Source: Coraliomargarita sp.
GTDB lineage: Bacteria; Verrucomicrobiota; Verrucomicrobiia; Opitutales; UBA953
NCBI GenBank assembly: GCA_024638885.1
Contig: JAHEJL010000001.1
Span: forward strand, 87,001-151,000
DNA: 64,000 nt
Direction of reading: 5' to 3'
Below, one piece after another: positions 32,642 to 41,103 of the stretch; positions within the stretch are counted from its first letter, which is position 1, and every line of letters starts with the position of its first letter. Position numbers and translations under genes: made by a program. The notes below the pieces were generated by a model, which saw only the letters and a program-made list of their open reading frames with translations, did not search any database and was not told the origin of the DNA.

Positions 32642-35077
32642 TCAGCGGATGGTCTGGAATTCGGGGAGCATGCAGACGGCCCAGAGGAGGTCGGCGATGC
32701 CTTGTTCGGAGAGGTCGGCGCCGACCATGCCGGCGGCCACCTTGAGCTCGGCGGCGGAAGGCTCGCGGCTCAGCGCGGAAAGATAGAGCCAGCGGACGAA
32801 GGCCTCGGGCGAAGCCCAGGTCTTCTGCTTGAGCTTCGCGGCGCCGGCCGAGAGCAGGTTGGTGAGCGCCTGCCCGTTCGAGAGGTCGATGGCCTCGAGC
32901 GTGCTCAGCTCGTTCGGACGCATGGAGACGATCTGCTCGCGGTTCGGACGACCGAGCGCGCGCTGCAGGAGGTCGGACTTCACCAGGCTCGCGCGGGCGG
33001 GGAGGCTGCTGGCGCCGGCGCCGGCAAGCATCTCGGCCATGCGGGCTTCGGCCTTGCGCCAGGCGTCGCCCTTCACGATCGCGACGGGCTGCCAGACGAC
33101 TTCCGCGGCCTTCGCCTTGGCCTTGCCGGCCGCGAAGACGCCCTTGGCGTTCGGCAGACTCGCCGTCGCTTCCCAGGAAGCGTCGGTCGCGACCTTCACG
33201 CGGGCGCCGCCCTTGAGCTCGATGTTCGCCTGGAAGAACAGCGCGGCGACGTTGGGCTTCTGGCCGGCGTTATGTCCGACCACGACGATCTGGTTCGCGC
33301 CTTTGATCAAGGCCGAGCCGAGGTCGAAGCTCTTCGGGTCGGCCCAGTTGTCGCCGGCGCCGAGCTTCTTGCCGTTCACGTAAAGTTCGAAGCCGTTGTC
33401 GCAGGTCACGACGCAGGCGGCCACGTCGACCTCGGCGTCCAGCACGAGCTGGCGGCGGAAGCTGCGCGTCTCGCCCGCTTCCGGCAGGCGGCCGCCGGCG
33501 ACGTCGCCCGACCAGATGCCCGCGGCGAGCAGCGGCTCCACGACCGGCTTCTTGACGCTGGCGGCGGTGGGCGCGGCGCGCGGCACCTTGAGCTCGATCT
33601 TGGCCGGCGTGGTGCCGGTCAGGCGCCAGACGGCGTCGACGAACTGCTCGGCGGTGAGGCGCTTGGCGCGGGGACCACGGTAGACATACCCCTTGTCCTC
33701 GGCGTCGCGGGCGAGGATCTCGGCGCGCGACTGGTAGGCCTGCGAGGTGGCGATGAATTCGAGGACAGCCTTCAGGTCATACTTCGATTCGACGAGACGG
33801 TTGGCCAGCACGTCGAGCAGGTCTTGGTTCCACGGCTGCGTCTGCATGGCGTCGACGGGATGGACGACGCCGCGCCCCATCAGGCGATGCCAGAGGCGGT
33901 TGACGATGGTGCGCTGGAAGCGGCCGTTCTCGGGATGGGTGATGAGCGCGGCGAGCTGGGCGAGGCGTTCTTCGCGCGGCTTGGAGGGGTCGACCTGGCC
34001 GAGTTCGGGATAGAGCCAGGCGGCGACGGCCGGCTTGCCGGTCGGGATGTCGCACCGGACGAGCTCCATCGGATGGTCGGAGTAGATGGCGGCGAGACCG
34101 TACGCGTCACGCAACTTCCACCGGTCGGTGAAGCTGTCATGGCAGGAGGCGCACTTCATGTTGATGCCGAGGAACGTCTGCGAGACGCTCTGCGAGAACT
34201 GGAGCTCGGGCACCTGGCCGGCGCTCACGGCGCCGCGCCAGATGATGCCCTTGGCGAAACCTTCGCTGTCCGCGGACGGCGCGACGAGCTCGCGGGTGAA
34301 CTGGTCGTAGGGCTTGTTGGCGAGCAGCGAGACGTAGAGCCAGCTGGTGATCTGCTTGCGGCCGCCGTCGATGTAGCCGGTGCCGGCGTAGTCGTTGCGG
34401 AGCAGGTCGTTCCAGAAGACCATCCAGTGGTCGGCGTAGTCGACGTCGCGGGCGAGCAACGCGCGGACGAGCGCGGCGCGCTTGTCGGGGCGACGGTCGG
34501 CGGCGAACGCCTGGGCCTCCTCGGCCGAAGGCAGCAGGCCGACGAGATCGAGCATCACGCGACGCTGGAAGGTCGCGTCATCGGCGACGGGCGGCGTGGG
34601 GGCGCCCTTCTCCGTCAGCCAGCCGTCGAGGACGCGGTCGATGGGATGCGTGCGGCCGTCGCGGGCCACGGGCAGCGCCGGCTGACGCGGACGGAGCGGC
34701 GGTTCGTAGGCGGGCTTCTTGAAGGCGAAGCCTTCGGTCCAGGTCGCGCCTTGGTCGATCCAGGCGCGCAAGGTGGCGACCTCGGCGGAGGTCAGGCGCT
34801 CGCCCTTCGGCGGCATGCGCACGTCCGGATCGGCGCTCAGGACGGATTCGATGAGCTTGCTCTTCGCCGCCTGGCCCGGGACGAGCACGACGCCGTTCTC
34901 ACCGCCTTCGAGTAGCGAGCCGCGGGTGTTCATCGACAGGCTGCCCTTCTTCTTGTCGCCGGCGTGGCACTCCACGCAATGCTTGCGGAGGATCGGCACG
35001 ACCTCGTGCGCGAAGTCGACCGGAGCCGCGCCCAGCGAGGAAGTCAGGAGCAGGCCGGCGAGAAGAGGGCGACGCAT
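32642..35077 (-). CDS. Exported DUF1549/DUF1553 protein with inserted jelly-roll-like domain
   Basis: 811 residues, signal peptide MRRPLLAGLLLTSSLGAAP. The cytochrome C motif is CVECH (C34, C37, H38). DUF1549 follows with a second CxxCH (C309, C312, H313 in MKCASCHDSFTDRWK). DUF1553 is then split by an insert at about 535-670, containing ELYVNGKKLGAGDNWADP and IVVVGHNAGQKPNVAALFF, which looks like a galactose-binding/carbohydrate-binding beta-sandwich. The C-terminus is DLLWAVCMLPEFQTIR, the usual PSD1 ending with LLNSxEF/F changed. It is shorter than the other two relatives in the window and starts a run DUF1549/DUF1553 - DUF1501; 15 bp upstream is the lactonase gene. The haem-binding and carbohydrate-binding roles are inferred. 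Confidence 0.92.
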   Translation of the reverse strand: MRRPLLAGLLLTSSLGAAPVDFAHEVVPILRKHCVECHAGDKKKGSLSMNTRGSLLEGGENGVVLVPGQAAKSKLIESVLSADPDVRMPPKGERLTSAEVATLRAWIDQGATWTEGFAFKKPAYEPPLRPRQPALPVARDGRTHPIDRVLDGWLTEKGAPTPPVADDATFQRRVMLDLVGLLPSAEEAQAFAADRRPDKRAALVRALLARDVDYADHWMVFWNDLLRNDYAGTGYIDGGRKQITSWLYVSLLANKPYDQFTRELVAPSADSEGFAKGIIWRGAVSAGQVPELQFSQSVSQTFLGINMKCASCHDSFTDRWKLRDAYGLAAIYSDHPMELVRCDIPTGKPAVAAWLYPELGQVDPSKPREERLAQLAALITHPENGRFQRTIVNRLWHRLMGRGVVHPVDAMQTQPWNQDLLDVLANRLVESKYDLKAVLEFIATSQAYQSRAEILARDAEDKGYVYRGPRAKRLTAEQFVDAVWRLTGTTPAKIELKVPRAAPTAASVKKPVVEPLLAAGIWSGDVAGGRLPEAGETRSFRRQLVLDAEVDVAACVVTCDNGFELYVNGKKLGAGDNWADPKSFDLGSALIKGANQIVVVGHNAGQKPNVAALFFQANIELKGGARVKVATDASWEATASLPNAKGVFAAGKAKAKAAEVVWQPVAIVKGDAWRKAEARMAEMLAGAGASSLPARASLVKSDLLQRALGRPNREQIVSMRPNELSTLEAIDLSNGQALTNLLSAGAAKLKQKTWASPEAFVRWLYLSALSREPSAAELKVAAGMVGADLSEQGIADLLWAVCMLPEFQTIR

Positions 35078-35092
35078 CGGGACGGAGACGGC

Positions 35093-36238
35093 TCAGGGGA
35101 CGAACAGGATCGCGGCGGCGGCCGGAGCCGCGACGGACTGCTTGGTATCGGTGAGCTTGCCGTCACGACCGACACGGTAGGCGTTCAGCGTGCCCGACTT
35201 CTGGCCGGCGCAGACGAGCCAGCGGCCGTCGGCGCTGAGGCCGAAGCCGCGCGGCTGGGCGGGCGTGCCGAGCACGTGCTGGAGCAGCGTGAGCTTGCCG
35301 TCCTGGGCGATGGCGTAGACCGCGATGGAATCATGGCCGCGATTGGAGACGTAGAGCGTCTTGCCGTCGGGGCGGACGAAGATCTCGGCGGTGGAGGCGC
35401 CCTTGGCGTCGGCCCCGGCCGGGAGCGTCGGGAGGCTCTGGAGCTGCTTCAGCCCGCCGTCGCGTTCGACGGCGAAGGCGACGACGTTCAGGCCCATCTC
35501 GGTGTTCACGTAGGCGAACTTGCCGTTGGGATGGAAGGCGAGGTGACGCGGGCCTTCGCCGGCGGCGACGCGGCCGGACTTCGGCTTGTTCGGCGTCAGC
35601 AGGCCCTTGGCGGCGTCGAACTTGTAGATGAAGATGTCATCCGTACCGAGATCGGCGACGTAGGCGCGGCCGTTCTTCGGATGGAAGTAGACGCCGTGCG
35701 CGTGCGGGCCGGCCTGACGACCCGTGTTCGGACCCGAGCCGACGTGCTGGACCGACGAGGTCGCGGGAGCGAAGGAACCGTCTTCCTTGATCGGGAGCGC
35801 GGTGGTCGAACCGGAGCCGTAGTTGACCACGATCAGGTTCTTGCGGGCGGCGTCGACGGCCAGGTGCGTCGGGCCCTTGCCCTTCGAGGCCTCGGTGTTC
35901 AGCAGGCGCAGCTTCTCGCCTTCGACGGCGTAAGCGGCGACGGCGCCTTCGGCCGCCTCGGCGGTGGCGTAGAGGAACTTCGCGTCCGGGCTGAGCGCCA
36001 GATAGGAAGCGGACTTCGCCTCGGCGACGACGACCGGGGCCGAGATCTTGCCGGTCTTGCCGTCGAGCGTGCAACGGAGGACGCCTTGCGCCTTGTTGCC
36101 GGCGGTGCCGACGTAGAAGAAGTATTGGGCCGGAGCAGGCTTCGGCGCGACCTTGGCGGACTGGACGGACTGGTCGGCGGTCTGACAACCGACCAGCAAG
36201 GCGGCGAAGGCCGCGAGGAGGAGACGTTGGGTGTTCAT
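35093..36238 (-). CDS. Lipoprotein of the lactonase (YbhE-like, 7-bladed propeller) family
   Basis: 381 residues. The N-terminus MNTQRLLLAAFAALLVGC has a lipobox (LLVGC, C18), so it is lipid-anchored after export. The rest is a seven-bladed beta-propeller of the 3-carboxy-muconate/6-phosphogluconolactonase (YbhE, PF10282) family: YFFYVGTAGNKAQGVLRCTLD, HGVYFHPKNGRAYVADLGTDDIFIYKF and LFVPxxx-like ends such as AAAILFVP. In E. coli YbhE hydrolyses 6-phosphogluconolactone, but exported homologues in PVC bacteria are usually of unknown substrate. It lies between the sulfatase (19 bp upstream) and the DUF1549/DUF1553 gene (15 bp downstream), so four genes here probably form an operon. Confidence 0.9.
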   Translation of the reverse strand: MNTQRLLLAAFAALLVGCQTADQSVQSAKVAPKPAPAQYFFYVGTAGNKAQGVLRCTLDGKTGKISAPVVVAEAKSASYLALSPDAKFLYATAEAAEGAVAAYAVEGEKLRLLNTEASKGKGPTHLAVDAARKNLIVVNYGSGSTTALPIKEDGSFAPATSSVQHVGSGPNTGRQAGPHAHGVYFHPKNGRAYVADLGTDDIFIYKFDAAKGLLTPNKPKSGRVAAGEGPRHLAFHPNGKFAYVNTEMGLNVVAFAVERDGGLKQLQSLPTLPAGADAKGASTAEIFVRPDGKTLYVSNRGHDSIAVYAIAQDGKLTLLQHVLGTPAQPRGFGLSADGRWLVCAGQKSGTLNAYRVGRDGKLTDTKQSVAAPAAAAILFVP

Positions 36239-36257
36239 GATGATAAGATGGGGGATT

Positions 36258-37559
36258 TCAGCGACCGTTCCACCAGCCGTCGAGCAGCGCCGTGAGACGC
36301 TTCACGTCTTCCGGGCGGGCGGCGGCGAGGTCGTGCCGTTCGGCGGGGTCGGCCTTGAGGTCGAAGAGGCGCGGCGGCTCGGTGGCTTCGTTGAGGCCGC
36401 TGGAGACGATGAGCTTGAGGTCGCCGGCGACCAGCCAGCGGTAGCGCAGGCTCGAGGCGGGCTTACCGATCTCCACGATGTCGTGGGTCGAATTCTGGCC
36501 CGGCACGAACGGACGGGCGCGCAGGGCGGCATCGTCGAGCAGGTCGAGACCGTCGCCGTCGGCGGGCACGCGGGCGCCGGCGAGCTTGAGCAAGGTCGGC
36601 ATGATGTCCACGGCGCTGGCCACCTCGTTGACGACGGTCGGCTTGATGTGGCCGGGCCAGCTGACGAGGATCGGCGAGCGCACGCCGCCGTCGAAGGGCG
36701 ACATCTTCGAGCGCTCCATGTCGACCAGCGGCTTGTCGGCGCGGGGAATCCAGCCGTTATCGGAAATATAGACGATGATGGTGTCCTGCGTCAGGCCTTC
36801 CTGCTCGAGATGGGAGCGGACGGCGCCGATGGTCTCGTCGAACCACTCGACCATCGCGAGGTAGCGGGCCGCCTGGATCGTCGGGGCCTTGCCGCGATAT
36901 TTGGCAAGGAGGCGTTCCGGAGGCGTATGCGGGTCGTGGGGCATCATCGGCGCATACCAGGCGAAGAACGGCTTCCCCTCTTTCTTGGCGCGGCCGATGA
37001 AATCGGTCAGCGGCGCGAGCGTCTTGCGGCCGATGTCGAGGCCTTCGTCGCCATGGCGGCCGCCCTTGCTCATGCCTTCGGTGAAACCGCCGCGGGAATA
37101 GTCACCCATCCACCACTTGCCGGTCTGGAGGCTGACGTAGCCGCGCTCGGCGAGCAGGCGGGGCAGGTGCGGCGACTGCTCGAAGAGCTGCACGAGCTTC
37201 TCACGGCCCGCGAGGAAGGCGGCCGACTTCTGCTTCGCCGCCGGCTTGCCGGGCACGGCGGGCACCGTCGGGTCGTTGCCCGTCACGCCGTGGCGGTGGA
37301 CGTGGCGACCGGTGAGGATCGAGGCCAGGCTGGGCGAGCAGAGGGAGTTGGTGTCGTAGCCGCGCGGGAACACGCGGGACTCGGCCGCCAGGCGATCGAG
37401 GTGCGGCGTGCTGACCTCCTTCGAACCCATGAAACCGTAGTCGGTCCAGGCGTGGTCATCCGAGATGATCATCAGGATGTTCGGCGGACGATCCGCCCCG
37501 GAGGCCGGCAGGCAGCACGCGACAAGGAAGGCGACGCAAAGGAGCGGCAGGCGGGGCAT
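36258..37559 (-). CDS. Exported sulfatase with a variant CxPxL motif
   Basis: 433 residues with signal peptide MPRLPLLCVAFLVACCLPAS. The alkaline-phosphatase-fold sulfatase domain is clear: NILMIISDDHAW (D34, D35 metal ligands), HLDRLAAESRVF, and the formylglycine signature at C74 in NSLCSPSLASILTGRH. The signature reads C-S-P-S-L instead of C-x-P-x-R; the Cys that becomes formylglycine is present but the Arg is Leu. Later segments WYAPMMPHDPHTPP and ITVISDNGW-like VYISDNGWIPRAD are normal. It probably hydrolyses a sulfate ester on a polymer or host glycan if maturation works. It is the first gene of the run with lactonase, DUF1549/DUF1553 and DUF1501. A maturase gene is not in the window. 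Confidence 0.9.
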   Translation of the reverse strand: MPRLPLLCVAFLVACCLPASGADRPPNILMIISDDHAWTDYGFMGSKEVSTPHLDRLAAESRVFPRGYDTNSLCSPSLASILTGRHVHRHGVTGNDPTVPAVPGKPAAKQKSAAFLAGREKLVQLFEQSPHLPRLLAERGYVSLQTGKWWMGDYSRGGFTEGMSKGGRHGDEGLDIGRKTLAPLTDFIGRAKKEGKPFFAWYAPMMPHDPHTPPERLLAKYRGKAPTIQAARYLAMVEWFDETIGAVRSHLEQEGLTQDTIIVYISDNGWIPRADKPLVDMERSKMSPFDGGVRSPILVSWPGHIKPTVVNEVASAVDIMPTLLKLAGARVPADGDGLDLLDDAALRARPFVPGQNSTHDIVEIGKPASSLRYRWLVAGDLKLIVSSGLNEATEPPRLFDLKADPAERHDLAAARPEDVKRLTALLDGWWNGR

Positions 37560-37655
37560 GCCCTATAGACTCCCCAAAGGTCGGCCCGTTCCCACCCAAA
37601 AACTCATTCATTACTGCTCATTTACGAGGGCTTCGAAAAATCGGCCGCACCCCCT

Positions 37656-37683
37656 TTGACTTCTCCTCCGGCCCGGGCATAAT
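37656..37683 (+). promoter_or_regulatory. Strong candidate promoter of the sigma factor gene
   Basis: TTGACT (37656-37661), 16-nt spacer, CATAAT (37678-37683). Both hexamers are close to the sigma-70 consensus. The predicted 5' leader would be about 155 nt and AT-rich near 37741-37800. No other gene is seen in the 287-bp gap 37560-37846. Confidence 0.6.
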
Positions 37684-37846
37684 GAGGTCCGTTCGCCCCC
37701 TTAAGGCCGCCCCACCCCGCCGGCCGCAGGCCCCCTCGCGAAATATTATACGACTTTATTCTGCTGATAGTCAGCGTCTTACGAAAATACGTGTCCCGGA
37801 CCCCCCGTTTTCGGCCCTATGTATACAGGGCCTCACCATTTTCCAC

Positions 37847-38806
37847 ATGATCAATAACATCCCCCCCACCGCCAAGTCCGACGTCGTCTCCCCGCTCACC
37901 GCCCTCCTGCGCTCCGATCTGCCGCCCCTCGGCGAGATCCAGGTCAGCGTCGCCGAAGTCCGCCCGGACGACGCCGGCGAGGCCGACAGCCTGACGGCGT
38001 TCCTGAACCACGCGAACCGCTGGCCCCGCCTGGAAGCCGAAGAAGAGCTGCGCCTCGGCCGCGCCATCAAGGCCGGCAAGGACGAAGCCGGCAACCTCAC
38101 CCCGGAAGCGCAGGCCGCGTTCGAGGAACTGGTGAACCGCAACCTCCGCCTCTCCTACCACGCCGCGAAGCAGATGCGCGTCCCGCGCGAAGAGATCATG
38201 GAACTCGTCACCGCCGGCAACGTCGCGCTCCTCCACGCCGCCCGCGACTTCGACGCCGACCTCGGCCACCGCTTCAGCACCTATGCCTTCTGGGGCATCC
38301 GCAGCGCGGTCATGCGCGAACTCAACTTCATGCGCCGCGTCGTGCGTCTCCCGCGCAACCTGCACGAACAGATGTCGAAGCTGCGCAAGGCCGAGGCCGC
38401 GCTGCTCCAGGAGCTCGGCCGCGAGCCGACGGAAGCCGAGGTCAGCCGCGTGCTCGGCTGCGACGAGGAGAAGGTCGTCGAACTCCGAGCCTACCAGCAG
38501 CACGGCCAGTCGCTCGATGCGCCGATCAGCGAGGAAAGCGAGACGACCTTCGGCGCCACGCTCGCCGACGAGGACGCCCTGACGCCGGCCGCCCACGCGG
38601 AAGCGACGGATCGGCTCGAGGCCCAGGAAGAAGTCCTCGCCCAGCTCACGCCGCGCGAACTCGAGGTGATCCGCCTCCGCTTCGGCCTCGACGGCGAAGA
38701 GCTCACGCTCGACGCCATCGGCCAGCTCCAGGGCGTCTCGCGCGAACGTGTCCGCCAGATCGAAGCCATCGCGCTGCGCAAGATGCACTTGGGCATCCGC
38801 CGCTAA
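37847..38806 (+). CDS. RNA polymerase sigma-70 family factor with divergent region 2.4
   Basis: 319 residues from the ATG at 37847 (MINNIPPTAK...). The frame stays open further upstream but that part is AT-rich promoter sequence. Region 1.2 is at about 47-78, region 2 at 95-165 (LVNRNLRLSYHAAKQM, ELVTAGNVALLHAARDFD, FSTYAFWGIRSAVMREL), region 3 at 175-225, and region 4 at 264-315 (LTPRELEVIRLRFG, LDAIGQLQGVSRERVRQIEAIALRKM). In region 2.4 the residues matching E. coli sigma-70 W434, Q437 and T440 are G150, S153 and M156, so promoter -10 recognition is probably altered. Length and missing region 1.1 suggest a group 2/3 factor rather than the primary RpoD. It has a strong promoter of its own. 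A hairpin 22 nt after the stop precedes the next gene. Confidence 0.9.
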   Translation: MINNIPPTAKSDVVSPLTALLRSDLPPLGEIQVSVAEVRPDDAGEADSLTAFLNHANRWPRLEAEEELRLGRAIKAGKDEAGNLTPEAQAAFEELVNRNLRLSYHAAKQMRVPREEIMELVTAGNVALLHAARDFDADLGHRFSTYAFWGIRSAVMRELNFMRRVVRLPRNLHEQMSKLRKAEAALLQELGREPTEAEVSRVLGCDEEKVVELRAYQQHGQSLDAPISEESETTFGATLADEDALTPAAHAEATDRLEAQEEVLAQLTPRELEVIRLRFGLDGEELTLDAIGQLQGVSRERVRQIEAIALRKMHLGIRR

Positions 38807-38827
38807 CCCGGCCTTGTGTCCAAAAAG

Positions 38828-38854
38828 GGGCACGTCATAATGTCGGACGTGCCC
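38828..38854 (+). promoter_or_regulatory. Hairpin placing the start codon of the next gene in its loop
   Basis: GGGCACGTC (38828-38836) pairs perfectly with GACGTGCCC (38846-38854). The 9-nt loop contains the ATG at 38840, and the purine-rich AAGGGG (38825-38830), the likely ribosome binding site, is partly in the 5' arm. In the mRNA this could restrict initiation, or serve as a terminator for the sigma factor gene. Confidence 0.6.
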
Positions 38855-40150
38855 ACCCTCTTTCGCCGCCTGCTCCTCGCCGCCCTGACCGGGGCGGTCG
38901 CGTCGCCGGCCTTGGCCCAGCAGGTCGAACCGTTCGAAGAGCCGCCGATGAACTATTCGGCGACCAAGCCGGACGACCGGGCCACGGCCCTCAACGCGGC
39001 CTTCCTTAAGAAGGCCGACGAGGTCCGCTCGCTGCCGGCGAAGAAGCGCCTGAAGTGGCTGCTCGACGAACTGGGCATCCCCGTGGAGTCGCAACTGCTC
39101 GTCTTCAGCAAGACGAGCCTCCAGCGCGACCTCATCAACCCCGAGACGCCGCGCGTCCTCTACTTCTCCGACGAAGCCTACGTCGGGTGGTCCGTGACCG
39201 GCTCGTTCGAGATCGCGCTCTTCGACGCGAAGCTCGGCACCACCTTCTACCTGCTGGACCAGCATGCGACGAAGGAGGAACCGCTGTTCGAGCGGAGCGG
39301 CGACTGCCTGCTCTGCCACTCGCGGCATGAGCACACGCCTTCGCTGCGCACGCGCACCGTCTTCCCCGACGCCAACGGCGAACCGCTGAGCGGCTCCGGC
39401 GGCTCCAACATCGCCCCGTCCACCCCGCTCGCCGAACGCTGGGGCGGCTGGTATCTCACCGGCACCAAGGACCCTTTCCAGCACCGCGCGAACCTCACCG
39501 GCAAGAAGGTCGAGGACTTCGAAGGCCCGAACGCGCAGCCGACGCGCAACCTCGCCACGCTCGAGGGCGTCGTGGACACGCGCCGCTACCTCCTGAAGAC
39601 GAGCGACATCGTCCCGATGCTGATGCATGACCACCAGGTGCACGTGCACAACGTCCTCTCGACGGCCAACCAGGACGCCCGCATCGCCCTGCACCGCTGG
39701 CCCGCGATGCGCGAGATCCTCGGCCTGCCGAAGGACGCGCCGCCCCAAGGTTCGTGCCTCGTGGTCTTCGACAGCCAGGCCGAGAAGATCCTCGACGCCT
39801 TGCTCTGCCGCGACGAAGCGGCGTGGCCGGCGGGCGGCCTCCAGGGCGACGGCGTGTTCGCCCAAGCCTACGCCAAGACGCGCAAGCCCGACGCCAAGGG
39901 ACGCTCGCTGCGCGACCTCGACCTGCGGACGCGGCTCTTCCGCTACCGTTGCAGCCCGCTCATCTATTCGCAGAGCTTCGTGAACCTGCCGAAGGACCTG
40001 CGCGACACCGTCCTGGTCCGCCTCTCCGCCGGCCTCCGCGCCTTCCCGCCCGCGCCGGCCTTCGGCCACCTCGCCGACGACGAACGCGTCGCGATCCACG
40101 AGATCCTGACCGCGACCCTCCCGGGCCTGCCGGCCGGCTGGGGCAAGTAA
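38840..40150 (+). CDS. Exported protein with one c-type haem motif
   Basis: 436 residues from ATG 38840, chosen over GTG 38816 because an AAGGGG site precedes it. The N-terminus LFRRLLLAALTGAVASPALA is a signal peptide. The haem motif CLLCH is at C156, C159, H160 (GDCLLCHSRHEH), followed by several His residues in HDHQVHVHNVLST that could be axial ligands or metal sites. Other notable parts are MNYSATKPDDRATALNAAF and VGWSVTGSFEIALFD. The family occurs in PVC bacteria with no proven function and I recognise it only as a cytochrome-like exported protein. It starts 33 bp after the sigma gene on the same strand, with a hairpin between, so shared transcription is possible. Confidence 0.82.
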   Translation: MSDVPTLFRRLLLAALTGAVASPALAQQVEPFEEPPMNYSATKPDDRATALNAAFLKKADEVRSLPAKKRLKWLLDELGIPVESQLLVFSKTSLQRDLINPETPRVLYFSDEAYVGWSVTGSFEIALFDAKLGTTFYLLDQHATKEEPLFERSGDCLLCHSRHEHTPSLRTRTVFPDANGEPLSGSGGSNIAPSTPLAERWGGWYLTGTKDPFQHRANLTGKKVEDFEGPNAQPTRNLATLEGVVDTRRYLLKTSDIVPMLMHDHQVHVHNVLSTANQDARIALHRWPAMREILGLPKDAPPQGSCLVVFDSQAEKILDALLCRDEAAWPAGGLQGDGVFAQAYAKTRKPDAKGRSLRDLDLRTRLFRYRCSPLIYSQSFVNLPKDLRDTVLVRLSAGLRAFPPAPAFGHLADDERVAIHEILTATLPGLPAGWGK

Positions 40151-40166
40151 GGCGGACGCAGAAAGA

Positions 40167-40190
40167 GCCGACCCTCTTCCGAGGATCGGC
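40167..40190. terminator. Bidirectional terminator hairpin
   Basis: GCCGAcCCTC pairs with GAGGaTCGGC around TTCC (one mismatch), between convergent genes ending at 40150 and 40215. The flanks CGCAG/CTGCG extend the stem. Confidence 0.65.
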
Positions 40191-40214
40191 CCTGCGTGTC
40201 AGCCAGCGAGCGGC

Positions 40215-41000
40215 TTACTTGACGAGCGCCGCGAGCTTCTCGCGGATCGCGTCGGCCCAGATCTGGTAGCTGGCGGCGTTGAGGTGCAGCAAGTCCGGCA
40301 TGACGGACTTCTCCAGGGTGCCGTCCGGCTTGAGGAACTTCGCGCCGATGTCGAGGAAGTGGACCTTCTTGCCGTCGTCGAGCTTGGCGATGATCTCGTT
40401 GACCGCCTTGTTCTTGGCGCGGCCGGGATTGTTGGCCTCGGTGGCGCCGCGCGGGAAGATCGCGAGCAGGAGGACCTTGGTGTCGGGGCTGCGCTTATGG
40501 ATCGCGGCGATGATGTTCTTGATGCCGGCCGCGATCTGCTCGGGCGAATTCTCGGCGGTGCCGGAGTTGTTGGTGCCGATCATGAGGACGACGGCCTTGG
40601 GCTTGATGCCTTCGAACTCGCCGTTCTCGACGCGCCAGAGCACGTGCTGGACGCGGTCGCCGCCGATGCCGAAGTTGGCGGCGTTGTACTTGGCGTATTC
40701 CTTGAAGGCTTCCTTGCCGTTGCCCGCCCAGCCGGCGGTGATCGAGTCGCCGAGGAAGACGACCTGCGCTTCGCCCTTCTTGGCGATGGCGAGGAAGGAC
40801 TCATGCGACTTGGCGAAGGCGGCCTGGATCTCGCCGGTCTTAGGGTCGAGCTTCGGCGCGGCGACGTCGGCGGGCTGCACGGGCAGCTTCACGGCCGGAG
40901 CGGCGACTTTCTTGGGGGCTTCTTTCTTGGCTTCCTGGGCGACGACGGAAGCGGCGCCGAGCAGGGAAAGCCCGAGGAGGAGGGATAGGGTGCGTTTCAT
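40215..41000 (-). CDS. Exported SGNH/GDSL hydrolase
   Basis: 261 residues from the ATG at 41000 (MKRTLSLLLGLSLLGAASVVAQ, signal peptide); an upstream in-frame ATG at 41051 would put a non-signal extension in front and is not preferred. After a Lys/Ala/Pro-rich linker the SGNH fold has block I with the nucleophile Ser in VVFLGDSITAGW, block II around FGIGGDRVQHVLWRVENGEF (Gly), block III IGTNNSG (Asn), and block V DLLHLNAASY (Asp, His). All four catalytic blocks are intact. The closest style is PAF-acetylhydrolase-like esterases, common in PVC bacteria as acetyl- or carbohydrate esterases. It converges on the 38840-40150 gene and is divergent from the cupin gene. Confidence 0.9.
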   Translation of the reverse strand: MKRTLSLLLGLSLLGAASVVAQEAKKEAPKKVAAPAVKLPVQPADVAAPKLDPKTGEIQAAFAKSHESFLAIAKKGEAQVVFLGDSITAGWAGNGKEAFKEYAKYNAANFGIGGDRVQHVLWRVENGEFEGIKPKAVVLMIGTNNSGTAENSPEQIAAGIKNIIAAIHKRSPDTKVLLLAIFPRGATEANNPGRAKNKAVNEIIAKLDDGKKVHFLDIGAKFLKPDGTLEKSVMPDLLHLNAASYQIWADAIREKLAALVK

Positions 41001-41103
41001 GGGGGTATCTGGGGGAGACACCCTTCTCGCCCCGCGGTTCCGGCCTGTCAACGCCCGGCCCGCCGGGCTTGCCCCCGCCCGTCATCCCGCGTAGGAAGAG
41101 CGC

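Noticed and set aside
37682..37846. 55-codon N-terminal extension of the sigma factor
   Set aside because: Overlaps a near-consensus promoter (37656-37683) and AT-rich leader; no sigma homology.
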